Source: Candidatus Saccharimonadota bacterium (GTDB lineage Bacteria; Patescibacteriota; Saccharimonadia; Saccharimonadales; Saccharimonadaceae). From it: 64,000 nt of DNA. The position numbers were made by a program, and so were the translations under genes. Position 1 is the stretch's first letter; each line of letters begins with the position of its first letter. Shown here one piece after another: positions 42,010-49,957 of this stretch. Under the pieces are notes generated by a model that saw only the letters and a program-made list of their open reading frames with translations, was not told the origin of the DNA and ran no database searches. Where the stretch lies: assembly GCA_017524405.1 (NCBI GenBank), contig JAFWSJ010000015.1, positions 1 to 64,000 on the forward strand, read 5' to 3'.

Positions 42010-42429
42010 ATGACATTTAGAAGAGCCTTGCGCTGGATTATTCCGACTCTTTGGCTTGCCTTCGCCATTTTTCTCTCCTGCCAAACTGGTAGCAGCAGCG
42101 GAAAAATGTCGGAATGGCTAACCAAGTTCCTTTTCTCTAGCGCTGCGCCAAAAGTAGCCCACGCATTACTGCGCGTCATCGCGCACTTCGGCGTCCATTT
42201 CGTCCTTGGCTTCCTGGTCTACCAGGCCGCTCGCTACGACGTACCGCAGCCCGCAAGCGTCACGCTGTTCTGTGGCTTCACCGTGGCAGTCTGCGACGAA
42301 CTAATTCAACTCTTTATTTCCGGACGCGCTTTCGAAATCTGCGACATCGCCTTTAATGTAACCGGCATTATCGTCGCAATCTTCGTCTGCGTTTTTATCA
42401 CCCCAAAACAAAAAACCGCCCAGGCTTAA
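42010..42429 (+). CDS. VanZ-family membrane protein
   Basis: 139 residues from the ATG at 42010 with AAGGAGGTGG upstream. Four predicted TM helices; the first half has SCQTGSSSGKMSEWLTKFLF and KVAHALLRVIAHFGVHFVLGFLVY and the second has CDELIQLFISGRAFEICDIAFNVTG, the VanZ pattern (x-DE-x-x-Q-x-F-x-x-GR-x-x-x-x-x-D-x-x-x-N). Function of VanZ-like proteins outside vancomycin clusters is not settled. Confidence 0.9.
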   Translation: MTFRRALRWIIPTLWLAFAIFLSCQTGSSSGKMSEWLTKFLFSSAAPKVAHALLRVIAHFGVHFVLGFLVYQAARYDVPQPASVTLFCGFTVAVCDELIQLFISGRAFEICDIAFNVTGIIVAIFVCVFITPKQKTAQA

Positions 42430-42440
42430 GGGCGGTTTTT
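42409..42440. terminator. Bidirectional terminator
   Basis: AAAAACCGCCC/GGGCGGTTTTT stem around the VanZ stop codon. Confidence 0.88.
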
Positions 42441-42448
42441 AAAAGCCA

Positions 42449-43069
42449 TTATTTTTCGCAATAATAAGTGTTTCCGCCAGAGAACATGATGCTCGCCTCG
42501 TCACCCTTATCGGCCACGATTGCCATCTCGAGATCCTGCAAGCCTTTAGCCTCTTTGTAGACTCCATCCTCTACTAAGTCCACGTCGGAGAACGTAATTT
42601 TGTAATACTTGTACTTCGTATCACTCTTGATGATTTGCCTTGCGTCGTATTTACCGCTGTAGCTATTGTTCGCCAAATCACCATATTTGCCATATTTGAA
42701 AGTTTGCCTATTGGCGTCCATAGTTATCGTTGAAGTATATTCCTCCTCGAGCCCACTTATCTTCTTTTCGCCCCTACAATTCCAAACGCCTGACACATCC
42801 TGTTCTGGCCCAGAACCGCTATTGCGGATTTCGGAGATAACCGTCGCAACGAACTCTTCGCCGCTCTTCGAATTCAAGAAATTGTTCACGATATTACTGA
42901 GAAAGAGCAGTGCGATTAGTGGCAAAACACCGAAAACCACAATGACTACAACGACAATAATTAGCACCGTATTGCTACTTTTCTTTGGCTGAACCGGCTG
43001 CGCATACTGCTGTTGACCGCCCTGATTCTGCTGCGAAGCATCTGGGATTGTATCATTTGCTTTTGTCAT
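42449..43069 (-). CDS. Membrane protein with Gln-rich N-terminus, unknown
   Basis: 206 residues: ~30 residues rich in Gln/Pro, a TM helix (~32-65, VLIIVVVVIVVFGVLPLIALLFL), then an outer domain with DVSGVWNCRG and YYKITFSDVDLVEDGVY strands, and a final Cys. The layout resembles small sensor-like or lipocalin-like exported domains. AAAGGAATT site and TGC-TATAAT promoter upstream (~43098). No name can be given. Confidence 0.72.
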   Translation of the reverse strand: MTKANDTIPDASQQNQGGQQQYAQPVQPKKSSNTVLIIVVVVIVVFGVLPLIALLFLSNIVNNFLNSKSGEEFVATVISEIRNSGSGPEQDVSGVWNCRGEKKISGLEEEYTSTITMDANRQTFKYGKYGDLANNSYSGKYDARQIIKSDTKYKYYKITFSDVDLVEDGVYKEAKGLQDLEMAIVADKGDEASIMFSGGNTYYCEK

Positions 43070-43124
43070 AATAATTCCTTTTTTATCTCCATAAATTATA
43101 GCATAGGCGCCATCAAAAACGTCA

Positions 43125-43151
43125 TTAGCACTCGGCCCTTGACAGTGCCAA
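43125..43151 (+). promoter_or_regulatory. CIRCE operator (HrcA site)
   Basis: TTAGCACTC (43125-43133), 9-nt spacer, CAGTGCCAA (43143-43151). The right half differs from the consensus GAGTGCTAA at two positions. Spacing and location before groES are canonical. Confidence 0.88.
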
Positions 43152-43167
43152 TTTACGGCTCTATACT
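43139..43167 (+). promoter_or_regulatory. groES promoter
   Basis: TTGACA (43139-43144), 17-nt spacer, TATACT (43162-43167). The -35 lies inside the CIRCE element, so HrcA binding would block polymerase. Confidence 0.88.
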
Positions 43168-43203
43168 AGAGGTAAGCATTAATTTTCAGGAGGAAATTAC
43201 CAT

Positions 43204-43458
43204 ATGTCTATCAAGCCTCTAGCTGACCGCGTCGTTGCCAAAAAGGACGCCGCCACCAGTACGACCGCTTCCGGCATCTTGCTCGGGGAAGCAAAAGAAA
43301 AACCAAACACCGCTACCATCGAATCCGTTGGCCCAGACGTAAAGACGCTCAAGAAAGGCGATCGCGTCATCTATCGCGAGTACTCCGCCACTGAGCTCAA
43401 ATACGAGGGTAAAGATTATCTAATTATTAAGGAAGAAGACGTCCTCGCGACGCTATAA
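43204..43458 (+). CDS. groS: Co-chaperonin GroES
   Basis: 84 residues, about ten shorter than usual. IKPLADRVVAKKDAATSTTASGILLGEAKEKPNTATI includes the mobile loop and the closing KYEGKDYLIIKEEDVLATL strand is typical. A strong CAGGAGGAAAT site. Caps GroEL, encoded 8 nt downstream. Heat regulation through CIRCE is expected. Confidence 0.96.
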   Translation: MSIKPLADRVVAKKDAATSTTASGILLGEAKEKPNTATIESVGPDVKTLKKGDRVIYREYSATELKYEGKDYLIIKEEDVLATL

Positions 43459-43466
43459 GGAGTTAT

Positions 43467-45092
43467 ATGGCAAAGAAAGTATTCTACGATGCCGAAGCCC
43501 GCGAGAAAGTTCTCGGCGGCGCCAAGGCGCTCTATGACGCAGTCAAAGTAACCTTCGGTCCAAAAGGCCGCAACGTTGTAATCGAGAAGAGCTACGGCGC
43601 ACCAACCATCACTCATGATGGCGTCACCGTCGCCGAAGCCGTCGATCTTGGCAACGAAGACGACGAAACCCTCGGCTACCAGATGGGCGCAAAGCTCATC
43701 AAGTCTGCCGCCCAGAAGCTCAATAAGGTCGCTGGCGATGGCACCACAACCGTCACTGTCCTCACTTACAATATCCTCGCCGAAGCCAACAAGCTCATCG
43801 CTGCTGGCCACAATCCAATGGACCTCAGAAAGGGCATCGAAGCCGCAGGCGCAGAAATTGTAAAGGGCATCAACAAGCTCGCTGAGCAAATCGAAGGCGA
43901 CGATAGCAAGGTTGCCGAAGTTGCCACCATCTCCGCTGGTGACGCCGAAATCGGCAAGCTCATCGCAAACGTCATCTCGAAAATCGGCAAAGACGGCGTC
44001 GTTACCGTCGAACAAGGCCAGGGCCTCGAAATGCAGTCCGAAATCACCGAAGGCTACACCTATGACAAGGGCTACGCCTCCCCATTCTTCATTACCGACA
44101 CCCAGCGCCAAGAGGCGATCTTCGACAAGCCAGAAATTCTTATCACCGACAAGAAGATTTCTGCCGTCAACGACATCGTTCCGTTCCTCGAGAAGATGGC
44201 CCAATCTGGTCGCAAAGACCTCGTCATCATCGCCGAGGATGTCGAAGGCGAAGCGCTCTCCGTCCTCGTCCTCAACAAGCTCAAAGGCGTCTTTAATACC
44301 TTGGTTCTCAAGGCTCCAGCCTTTGGCGACCAGCGCAAAGCAATCATGGAAGATATCGCCACCCTCACTGGCGCAACTGTTGTCTCTAGTGAAAAGGGCA
44401 TGAGCCTCGAAGATTCCGGCCTCGAAATCCTCGGTCAAGCTCGCAAGATTATCGCCACCAAAGACCAAACTACTATCATCAATGGTGCCGGCGACGCCCG
44501 CGAAGTTAAGGCTCGCATTGCAGATATTGAAGCCCAAGCCGCAGCCGCTCAGTCCGATTACGAAACCGAGCAATACAATAAGCGCGCTGCTGCTCTCGCC
44601 GGCCGCGTTGCAGTCATCAAAGTTGGTGGCGCCACCGAAACCGAAATCGATGAGAAGAAATATCGCGTCGATGATGCTGTTGCCGCTACAAAGGCTGCTC
44701 TCGATGAAGGTATCGTCCCAGGCGGCGGCGTAACTCTCGTCAATCTCGCGAAAAACATCAAGGACAAGAGCGCAGGCGCAGAAATCTTGAAGGCCGCTCT
44801 CAAAGCTCCATTCATCCAGATCATGGAAAACGCTGGCCTCAACAGCCAAGCACTCCTCGCCCAGGTGGAAGCCGCCGCAGACGGGCAGGGCATTAACGTC
44901 ATGAGCCCAGAAAAAGGCCTTGTCGACCTCAAGAAGGATGGCGTTGTCGACCCAGCTCGCGTCACCCGCGAAGCCGTCCAGAATGCAGTCAGCATTGCCG
45001 CAACTACTATCACGATGGGTGCTCTCATCGTCGATCTCCCAGAGAAAAACGACCCAGCCGCAGCTGCCGGCATGGGTGGTGGCATGTATTAA
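43467..45092 (+). CDS. groL: Chaperonin GroEL
   Basis: 541 residues, full length. VTFGPKGRNVVIEKSYGAPTITHDGVTVA near residue 25, the ATP-site segment AGDGTTTVTVL near residue 84, EGYTYDKGYASPFF, and EGIVPGGGVTLV near residue 410, and a short Gly-Met C-terminal tail (GMGGGMY). Forms the 14-mer folding chamber. Only groEL copy in the window. Confidence 0.98.
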   Translation: MAKKVFYDAEAREKVLGGAKALYDAVKVTFGPKGRNVVIEKSYGAPTITHDGVTVAEAVDLGNEDDETLGYQMGAKLIKSAAQKLNKVAGDGTTTVTVLTYNILAEANKLIAAGHNPMDLRKGIEAAGAEIVKGINKLAEQIEGDDSKVAEVATISAGDAEIGKLIANVISKIGKDGVVTVEQGQGLEMQSEITEGYTYDKGYASPFFITDTQRQEAIFDKPEILITDKKISAVNDIVPFLEKMAQSGRKDLVIIAEDVEGEALSVLVLNKLKGVFNTLVLKAPAFGDQRKAIMEDIATLTGATVVSSEKGMSLEDSGLEILGQARKIIATKDQTTIINGAGDAREVKARIADIEAQAAAAQSDYETEQYNKRAAALAGRVAVIKVGGATETEIDEKKYRVDDAVAATKAALDEGIVPGGGVTLVNLAKNIKDKSAGAEILKAALKAPFIQIMENAGLNSQALLAQVEAAADGQGINVMSPEKGLVDLKKDGVVDPARVTREAVQNAVSIAATTITMGALIVDLPEKNDPAAAAGMGGGMY

Positions 45093-45109
45093 AACGCCAC
45101 AAACTAACA

Positions 45110-45139
45110 AAATATCCCGGTTTAACCCGGGATATTTTT
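45110..45139. terminator. groEL terminator (bidirectional)
   Basis: AAATATCCCGG/CCGGGATATTT stem followed by T-run; it also suits the opposite 175-residue gene. Confidence 0.88.
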
Positions 45140-45157
45140 AAAGGTAGGCGATTTTAT

Positions 45158-45685
45158 TTAAGCAGCTGGATTCTGCTCAGCCGGAATGCCAAGCTTGTCG
45201 ATTGCTTCGACGACATAAAGCAAAGCTTCTGCTTTTTCTTTTTCGTCAGCAATCATCTTTGCTGCGTTGTAGGCTGGCTCGATGCAAGCCTTATCTTCGG
45301 TAAGGTCGATAATTTCCTTATAAATCTTGAACTTCTTCTCGGTTGGAATCTCAACATTCTCGAGGATTGGGCGAAGGTCGCCAAGCGCCATCGTCTTCAC
45401 CTTGTTAAGATCCGGGTCGCCATAAACAGCCTTCGCTGGTTCTGGCATACCAGTTGCTTCTGCTACGGCAGCAGCAACGGCATCATCGGTAGCAGTAGTA
45501 TCGGCAGGAGCTACATCTGGAGCAGCCTCAGCTGCGGCTGGCGCATCAACCATGCCCGGTACTTCCGGTGTTGGAGGAACGCCAAGATCTGGCGTCGCAA
45601 CCGCGTCAGCAGCTGCCGCACCAGGATTAGTTATACTATTGATTGCTTGCTGCAACTCATCTGGAGTCGCGTTAGTTTGGTCCAT
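45158..45685 (-). CDS. Ala/Pro-rich hypothetical protein
   Basis: 175 residues. The N-terminal ~95 residues are low-complexity Ala, Pro, Asp and Val; the C-terminal ~75 form a compact helical domain (DLRPILENVEIPTEKKFKIYKEIIDLTEDKACIEPAYNAAKMIADEKEKAEALLYVVEAIDKLGIP). No TM segment. Good AAGGTGG ribosome site; TGA-TAGAAT -10 near 45717. Unknown function. Confidence 0.72.
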   Translation of the reverse strand: MDQTNATPDELQQAINSITNPGAAAADAVATPDLGVPPTPEVPGMVDAPAAAEAAPDVAPADTTATDDAVAAAVAEATGMPEPAKAVYGDPDLNKVKTMALGDLRPILENVEIPTEKKFKIYKEIIDLTEDKACIEPAYNAAKMIADEKEKAEALLYVVEAIDKLGIPAEQNPAA

Positions 45686-45733
45686 ATTTGCCCACCTTTT
45701 CTTAAATTACCTATTATTCTATCACGCTTACGC

Positions 45734-46198
45734 CTATATACGCAAGAAACGCACGAGCTTGTCGAGCATATCGAGCTTCACTGGCTCCATCGGAAGCCTT
45801 GCGCCGAATATGTCCACAATCTGTTCACCTTCGGTTTCAGGGAAGTAGACTCTCACTCTCGAGCCAAAGCGCTTCTTTGGCGTCAAAACGATGCTGTAAT
45901 GATTGTTGTCATTTAGCACGCCAAATGCGCGGAACTTATCAAACGGATAAAGATTATTACCCTCGGAAATACCCTTATCGGAAAGGGAATAATGAAGCAT
46001 GCGAGGCTTGCGCATCGTGTAGGTCAAAAGCGCAATCGCCGCAACTATAATCAAGATCAAGAAGGTCCATTGCTGAAGCCAAATTGCTAAACCGCAGAGG
46101 ACAGCCACGACTATAAATAGCCCAAAATACCACCCTGCATTCTTTTTGTATTCTATATATTCGCGAGCTTCCCAGTTCACAATTGTCTTCTTAGCCAT
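45734..46198 (-). CDS. Two-helix membrane protein with PH-like domain
   Basis: 154 residues from the ATG at 46198. A short N-terminus, two adjacent TM helices (~27-68), then a cytosolic beta-rich domain (LHYSLSDKGISEGNNLYPFDKFRAFGVL ... SIVLTPKKRFGSRVRVYFPE) resembling bacterial PH domains of the YcxB/DUF type. A TGC-TATAAT -10 is 9 nt before the ATG. Family assignment tentative. Confidence 0.7.
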   Translation of the reverse strand: MAKKTIVNWEAREYIEYKKNAGWYFGLFIVVAVLCGLAIWLQQWTFLILIIVAAIALLTYTMRKPRMLHYSLSDKGISEGNNLYPFDKFRAFGVLNDNNHYSIVLTPKKRFGSRVRVYFPETEGEQIVDIFGARLPMEPVKLDMLDKLVRFLRI

Positions 46199-46242
46199 AG
46201 TACTTTCATTATAGCACAAGCGCAATAATCAAGAAAAACATC

Positions 46243-46272
46243 AAAAAATGCCCTGACTAGCAGTGCATCTTT
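46243..46272. terminator. Terminator after tRNA-Ser(GCT)
   Basis: ATGCxCTG/CAGxGCAT imperfect stem with T-run on the minus strand; no tRNA-mimicking module follows, unlike the other two tRNA-Ser genes. Confidence 0.65.
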
Positions 46273-46365
46273 TGGCGGAGGGTGAGAGATTCGAACTCTC
46301 GCACCAGCTTTCGCCAGTCTAACGATTTAGCAAACCGTCCCCTTCAGCCACTTGGGTAACCCTCC
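46273..46365 (-). tRNA. tRNA-Ser(GCT)
   Basis: 93 nt with encoded CCA. Acceptor GGAGGGT/ACCCTCC, long variable arm, T-loop TTCGAAT; anticodon loop TTGCTAA gives GCT (reads AGC/AGU). Confidence 0.95.
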
Positions 46366-46439
46366 AACACACTCTATCTTACCACAAATTGGATTTTTGT
46401 GGTATAATAAAGCCATCTAAAAGGAATAGTGAACAAAAT

Positions 46440-46850
46440 ATGAAACACGCAATTAAGAAAATTGGTCAGGTCGCAACCGGTATCGGTGCTGCCCTTACAC
46501 TTCTTGCAGGCCGCGCAATGGCAGCAAGTAGCGAGATTAACGAAGCCGCAAACCCAGCCGAGGCTGGCGCACAGGCCGCTCGCGGTAATGGCACCCCAAC
46601 CGAGCTTATCGGTAGCAACGGCGTCTTTACCAGAATCACCAACACCGTTCTCTACGCAGTTGGCATCATCTCTGTTATCATGCTTATCTATGGCGGTCTC
46701 CGCTATGTTGTCTCGGGTGGCGACAGCAAAAAAGTTACCGATGCGAAGAACACTATCATCTACGCAATCATCGGTCTCATCGTCGCTATTCTTTCCTACG
46801 CTATTGTCAACTTCGTCATCAACGCTATTGGTGGCGGCACGAACGTCTAA
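46440..46850 (+). CDS. VirB2/TrbC-like pilin, copy 1
   Basis: 136 residues from the ATG at 46440 (SD AAAGGAA; TGG-TATAAT upstream). Signal peptide ~1-30 ending AMA-AS. The mature part has two TM helices joined by the short loop SGGDSKKVTDAKNT, then IIYAIIGLIVAILSYAIVNFV. This two-helix hairpin with a conserved S-x-GD-x-x-K-x-x-x-AK loop is the VirB2/TrbC pilin layout. The same loop recurs in four of the five genes at 48176-50868 and in weaker form in the fifth, all on the opposite strand. Confidence 0.82.
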   Translation: MKHAIKKIGQVATGIGAALTLLAGRAMAASSEINEAANPAEAGAQAARGNGTPTELIGSNGVFTRITNTVLYAVGIISVIMLIYGGLRYVVSGGDSKKVTDAKNTIIYAIIGLIVAILSYAIVNFVINAIGGGTNV

Positions 46851-47489
46851 TTAACTTCTAGCAATTACTACTATTCCAATCTTTTTGGCGCCCGCTTCGC
46901 GAAGCTTTTCTATGGCCGCCATCATACTACTTCCAGTAGTCCAGACATCGTCAAACAACAAATATTTTGCTTCCGGATCAACATTCGTCGCCCGGTAGGC
47001 TTCTTTGGCTTGAGCCGCGCGCTTCTCGCGACTCGCCCCTACCTGCACAGAATTTTTATTACGGACCAGCACTCGAGCCATCGGCAGCTTCATCTTATTC
47101 GCAATTAGCCCAACATGATCGAAGCCTCGCTCTCGCACGTGTCGAGCAATCGTCGGCAGGGGAGCGAGCACGGAATCATTCGGTACCGCACCATCTAGCA
47201 TCTCGGCAAAAACCGATGCCGCCGCTCGCACCGAGTGAAACTTATAAATCTCAATGAGCCGTCTTAGCGCGCCCTCGCGTTTCCCGACGCAAAACTGGGG
47301 AATCCCAGCCAATTCGCATCTTCAACAGACATGCGATCTAAGCTCAGCGCCGCACATCAAGCACTGGCCGTAGCCCCGCCTAGTGATGTCATTTTTACAA
47401 CGTTCGCATAGTATTCCACCGATTTTTCCACACAAAATACAGTTATGAGGACAAAATAATTCGCTAATGTTTGAAATAATTGTATTTTT
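46851..47489 (-). pseudogene. comF: ComF-like amidophosphoribosyltransferase, damaged
   Basis: The 153 residues before the stop at 46851 hold an intact PRTase domain (LLFDDVWTTGSSM PRPP motif, RERGFDHVGLIANKM). Reading upstream in the same frame gives the ComF zinc-finger segment (FCPHNCILCGKIGGILCERC ... CLMCGAE ... HVC), but a TGA at 47322-47324 interrupts it inside the last C-x-x-C. Further upstream the only start with a ribosome site, GTG at 47491-47493 after AAGGAGGG, is in another frame, so a +1 shift is also needed. The in-frame TGA at 47490-47492 bounds the frame. Two lesions point to a decaying gene; downstream re-initiation could still yield the PRTase part. Confidence 0.7.
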
Positions 47490-47584
47490 CACAACAAAAC
47501 CCTCCTTTTCCCTTGATTTTAGAAAAAAAGCTCCATATAATAAAGCTTAAGAGTGTAAATAGTGGAGGAGGAGTAATTTTAACT

Positions 47585-48091
47585 ATGGCTCGCAAAGATG
47601 AAATGAGCTTGGACGATGAGCTCACTGCTGCCTTCCTTTCTGAAGAGGGCAATACTGAAGTAGCAGAAGAGGGTTTGGTGGAATCCGCTGAAAGCGCTCC
47701 AGTCGAAGAAGAGGTTTATACCGAAGAAACTACTGAAGACAACTGGGAAGACGAGACCGAAAATCTCCCTGGCCAGCTCGCTGTTGATGTTTACGAAACC
47801 GCAGACAAACTTATCATCAAGGCTCGCACCGCAGGTATCGAGCGCAAGGATCTCGACGTTTCTATTTCTGATAACATCCTAACCATCTCCGGCGTCCTTA
47901 GCGGCGGCGAAGACGATCGTGCTACTCAGTGGCACATCCAGGAATGCTACTGGGGCGAATTCAGCCGCACCATCGCACTTCCTGTTCCAGTCATCGAAGA
48001 CGGCGTCGAAGCTGTTCTCAAAGATGGTGTTCTCACTATTTCCTTCGAGAAGGAAAAGACTGAAGAACCAAAGCGCATCATGATCAACTAG
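47585..48091 (+). CDS. Small heat-shock protein, Hsp20 family
   Basis: 168 residues from the ATG at 47585, preceded by GGAGGAGGAG. A ~70-residue acidic, probably disordered N-terminus is followed by the alpha-crystallin domain: LAVDVYETADKLIIKARTAGIERKDLDVSISDNILTISG and FSRTIALPVPV-x(3)-GVEAVLKDGVLTISFEK (family A-x-x-x-n-GVL). Ends with a short IMIN tail resembling the I-x-I motif. Holdase chaperone. A TATAAT lies near 47535-47540. Confidence 0.92.
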   Translation: MARKDEMSLDDELTAAFLSEEGNTEVAEEGLVESAESAPVEEEVYTEETTEDNWEDETENLPGQLAVDVYETADKLIIKARTAGIERKDLDVSISDNILTISGVLSGGEDDRATQWHIQECYWGEFSRTIALPVPVIEDGVEAVLKDGVLTISFEKEKTEEPKRIMIN

Positions 48092-48104
48092 TCCATTGGA
48101 CTTT

Positions 48105-48134
48105 AAATAGCTCTCCGAAAGGGGAGCTATTTTT
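48105..48134 (+). terminator. hsp20 terminator
   Basis: AAATAGCTCTCC/GGGGAGCTATTT stem and T-run. Confidence 0.85.
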
Positions 48135-48141
48135 ATGCCAA

Positions 48142-48164
48142 CAAAAAACCGCCCGTAGGCGGTC
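48142..48164 (-). terminator. Terminator of the pilin operon
   Basis: ACCGCC-CGTA-GGCGGT hairpin followed, on the minus strand, by a T-run; it closes the five-gene pilin operon. Confidence 0.8.
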
Positions 48165-48175
48165 TAATGTCTTTA

Positions 48176-48493
48176 TTAAGCGCCCATCGCACCAAGTACG
48201 AACTGAGTAATCGCAAAGGCCATCAACGAGATGATGAGACCGATGATGCCATAAAGGATGGTATCCTTTGCCTTCTTGAGCTTCGTTGCGTCACCCTGAG
48301 ATGTTGCATAGCTAACGCCACCAAGGATGATCATGATAACAGCCACAATACCGATCACGACATACACAGCATTGAGAATCATCTGAATCTGCTGTTCGAG
48401 CGTTGCGCCACCGCCTTCATCTGGATCAACAGAGTCGAGACCCTGCTTTGCCTGCTCGGCTGCGGTTGCGAAAATCTTTACAATACTATTCAT
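48176..48493 (-). CDS. VirB2-like pilin, copy 2
   Basis: 105 residues. A ~35-residue polar N-terminus, then two TM helices (VYVVIGIVAVIMIILGGVSYAT and ILYGIIGLIISLMAFAITQFVL) linked by SQGDATKLKKAKDT. No clear signal peptide. Last of five co-directional pilin-like genes; SD AAAGGAG. Presumed structural subunit of the T4SS-like apparatus encoded at 51046-62622. Confidence 0.82.
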   Translation of the reverse strand: MNSIVKIFATAAEQAKQGLDSVDPDEGGGATLEQQIQMILNAVYVVIGIVAVIMIILGGVSYATSQGDATKLKKAKDTILYGIIGLIISLMAFAITQFVLGAMGA

Positions 48494-48527
48494 TCATTTT
48501 CTCCTTTGACCTATTTATACCTTATTC

Positions 48528-48827
48528 CTAGAATTGATTCAAGATAAAGTTCGTAATCGCAAACGCCGCAATCGCTACGATTAAACCGATAACGGCATAA
48601 ATAATAGTGTTCTTAGCCTTGGTTAGCTTGTTCGAATCGCCCTGAGATGTCGCATAGCCAACGCCGCCAAGGATAATGAAGATTACCGCAGTAATACCGA
48701 TAACGATATATACGCTATTTAGGATAATAGCGATGGCGCCACTTGCGGTCGCCCCAGTCCCAGCATTTTCATACGACTCTTTTGTCTGCTCGCTGATTCC
48801 TTTTGCTATAATTTTCAAAATATCCAT
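48528..48827 (-). CDS. VirB2-like pilin, copy 3
   Basis: 99 residues, very similar to copy 2 in the TM hairpin (VYIVIGITAVIFIILGGVGYAT, loop SQGDSNKLTKAKNT, IIYAVIGLIVAIAAFAITNFIL) but different in the N-terminal 30 residues. SD AGAAGGAG. A likely recent duplicate of copy 2. Confidence 0.82.
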   Translation of the reverse strand: MDILKIIAKGISEQTKESYENAGTGATASGAIAIILNSVYIVIGITAVIFIILGGVGYATSQGDSNKLTKAKNTIIYAVIGLIVAIAAFAITNFILNQF

Positions 48828-48838
48828 ATCTTCTCCTT

Positions 48839-49246
48839 CTAGCTACCGTTACTGCCACCGCCGCCGTTAGTGCCGCTAATTGCGCCGGTCACAAAGGCTG
48901 TAATCGCAAATGCCATCAACGTAATAATCAAGCCAATCGCGGCATATATAATAATATTCTTTGCCTTAACAATCTTCGCGGCATCACCCTGGGAGGTAAT
49001 GTAATAAACCGCACCAATAATAATCGCAATCGTCGCAATAATACCGACATAGAGGTAAACCGTATTAAGAATATTTTTAATGGTATTCGTGGCATCCTCA
49101 TCGGACTTTGTACCACAAATCATACTGTAGTTCGGGTCGTCCTTGCTTAAGTAAATACAAGGGTCATCAGCAGCATATGCCGGAATCGAAATCAGCGAAC
49201 CGAGAAACGCCACGACGAGCGCCAAAATCTTCATCTTCTTTTTCAT
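48839..49246 (-). CDS. VirB2-like pilin with signal peptide, copy 4
   Basis: 135 residues. Signal peptide ~1-25 (cleavage after AYA). The mature N-terminus contains two Cys (DDPCIYL and MICG), then the TM hairpin with loop SQGDAAKIVKAKNI, and a Gly/Ser-rich tail. The Cys pair could form an exposed disulfide. Abuts the upstream copy with no gap. Confidence 0.82.
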   Translation of the reverse strand: MKKKMKILALVVAFLGSLISIPAYAADDPCIYLSKDDPNYSMICGTKSDEDATNTIKNILNTVYLYVGIIATIAIIIGAVYYITSQGDAAKIVKAKNIIIYAAIGLIITLMAFAITAFVTGAISGTNGGGGSNGS

Positions 49247-49957
49247 TTACTCACCTCCTCCTTGGATACCATTTACGACCGTATTTACAATTGTTGCCGC
49301 CAGAATAACAATTACCAAGCCAATGATAGAGTAGAGCAGGGTATTCTTGGCTTTCGTCGCCTTCTGCGGATCGCCAAGGCTCGTCGTATATTGAATGCCA
49401 CCCCAGACAATCATGATACCAGTAATAATGCCAGCCCAGAGGAATGCCGAGTTAAAGATTTCTAGGAAGAACTTGTCACCAGAGTTCCTTGCGCCAGAGA
49501 TAATGCCAGAAATGACGTTCGAGATAATCGAAGCAGTCATAACCAGCGCCAAACCGATGATAGCGTTCGTAACTGTCTTCTTTCCTCTCATGGTCTTCGT
49601 CACATCGCCCTGAGCGAGGATATACTGGAAACCGCCCCACATCACGAAACCAATCGCCAAATAACCGACGATACCAAAGATCATACTAATTACGTTCATC
49701 ACGAGCGTCCAGACAAACTTGCGCATACCGGCTTCCTTATCGCCGCCACCAAGCTTCTCCGGGGATATCACCTTGCACTCGCCGGTTTTTTCATCGGGAG
49801 TATCGGATTCCAGCAATCCGTCATACCAAGCGCGAAGCCCCAAGAAATGGCTCGAGCAAGTATAGTTCGGGCCATCAGCATATACGCTTCCAGCCGGAAC
49901 TAGCACCGCAGCACCAAGCGCAATCGCCACCACTAAAGCTAGTATCATTTTCTTCAT
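49247..49957 (-). CDS. Double VirB2-like protein (two TM hairpins), copy 5
   Basis: 236 residues. Signal peptide ~1-27, an N-terminal outer segment with Cys residues, then two successive pilin-type hairpins. The first is GYLAIGFVMWGGFQYI-LAQGDVTKTMRGKKT-VTNAIIGLALVMTASII; the second AGIITGIMIVWGGIQYT-TSLGDPQKATKAKNT-LLYSIIGLVIVILAATIV. This looks like an internal duplication or fusion of two VirB2 modules, which would make four TM helices. Confidence 0.8.
   Translation of the reverse strand: MKKMILALVVAIALGAAVLVPAGSVYADGPNYTCSSHFLGLRAWYDGLLESDTPDEKTGECKVISPEKLGGGDKEAGMRKFVWTLVMNVISMIFGIVGYLAIGFVMWGGFQYILAQGDVTKTMRGKKTVTNAIIGLALVMTASIISNVISGIISGARNSGDKFFLEIFNSAFLWAGIITGIMIVWGGIQYTTSLGDPQKATKAKNTLLYSIIGLVIVILAATIVNTVVNGIQGGGE

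Noticed and set aside
43416-45110. 564-codon minus-strand frame opposite groEL
   Set aside because: Antisense shadow of GroEL.
47322-47324. In-frame TGA in comF as evidence for UGA recoding (Gly or Sec)
   Set aside because: TGA ends several intact genes with ATGA overlaps in this window, the comF N-terminus also needs a frameshift, and no Sec insertion hairpin was seen.
47491-47493. GTG start for an intact comF
   Set aside because: It has a fine ribosome site but is one base out of frame with the zinc-finger segment and terminates soon after.
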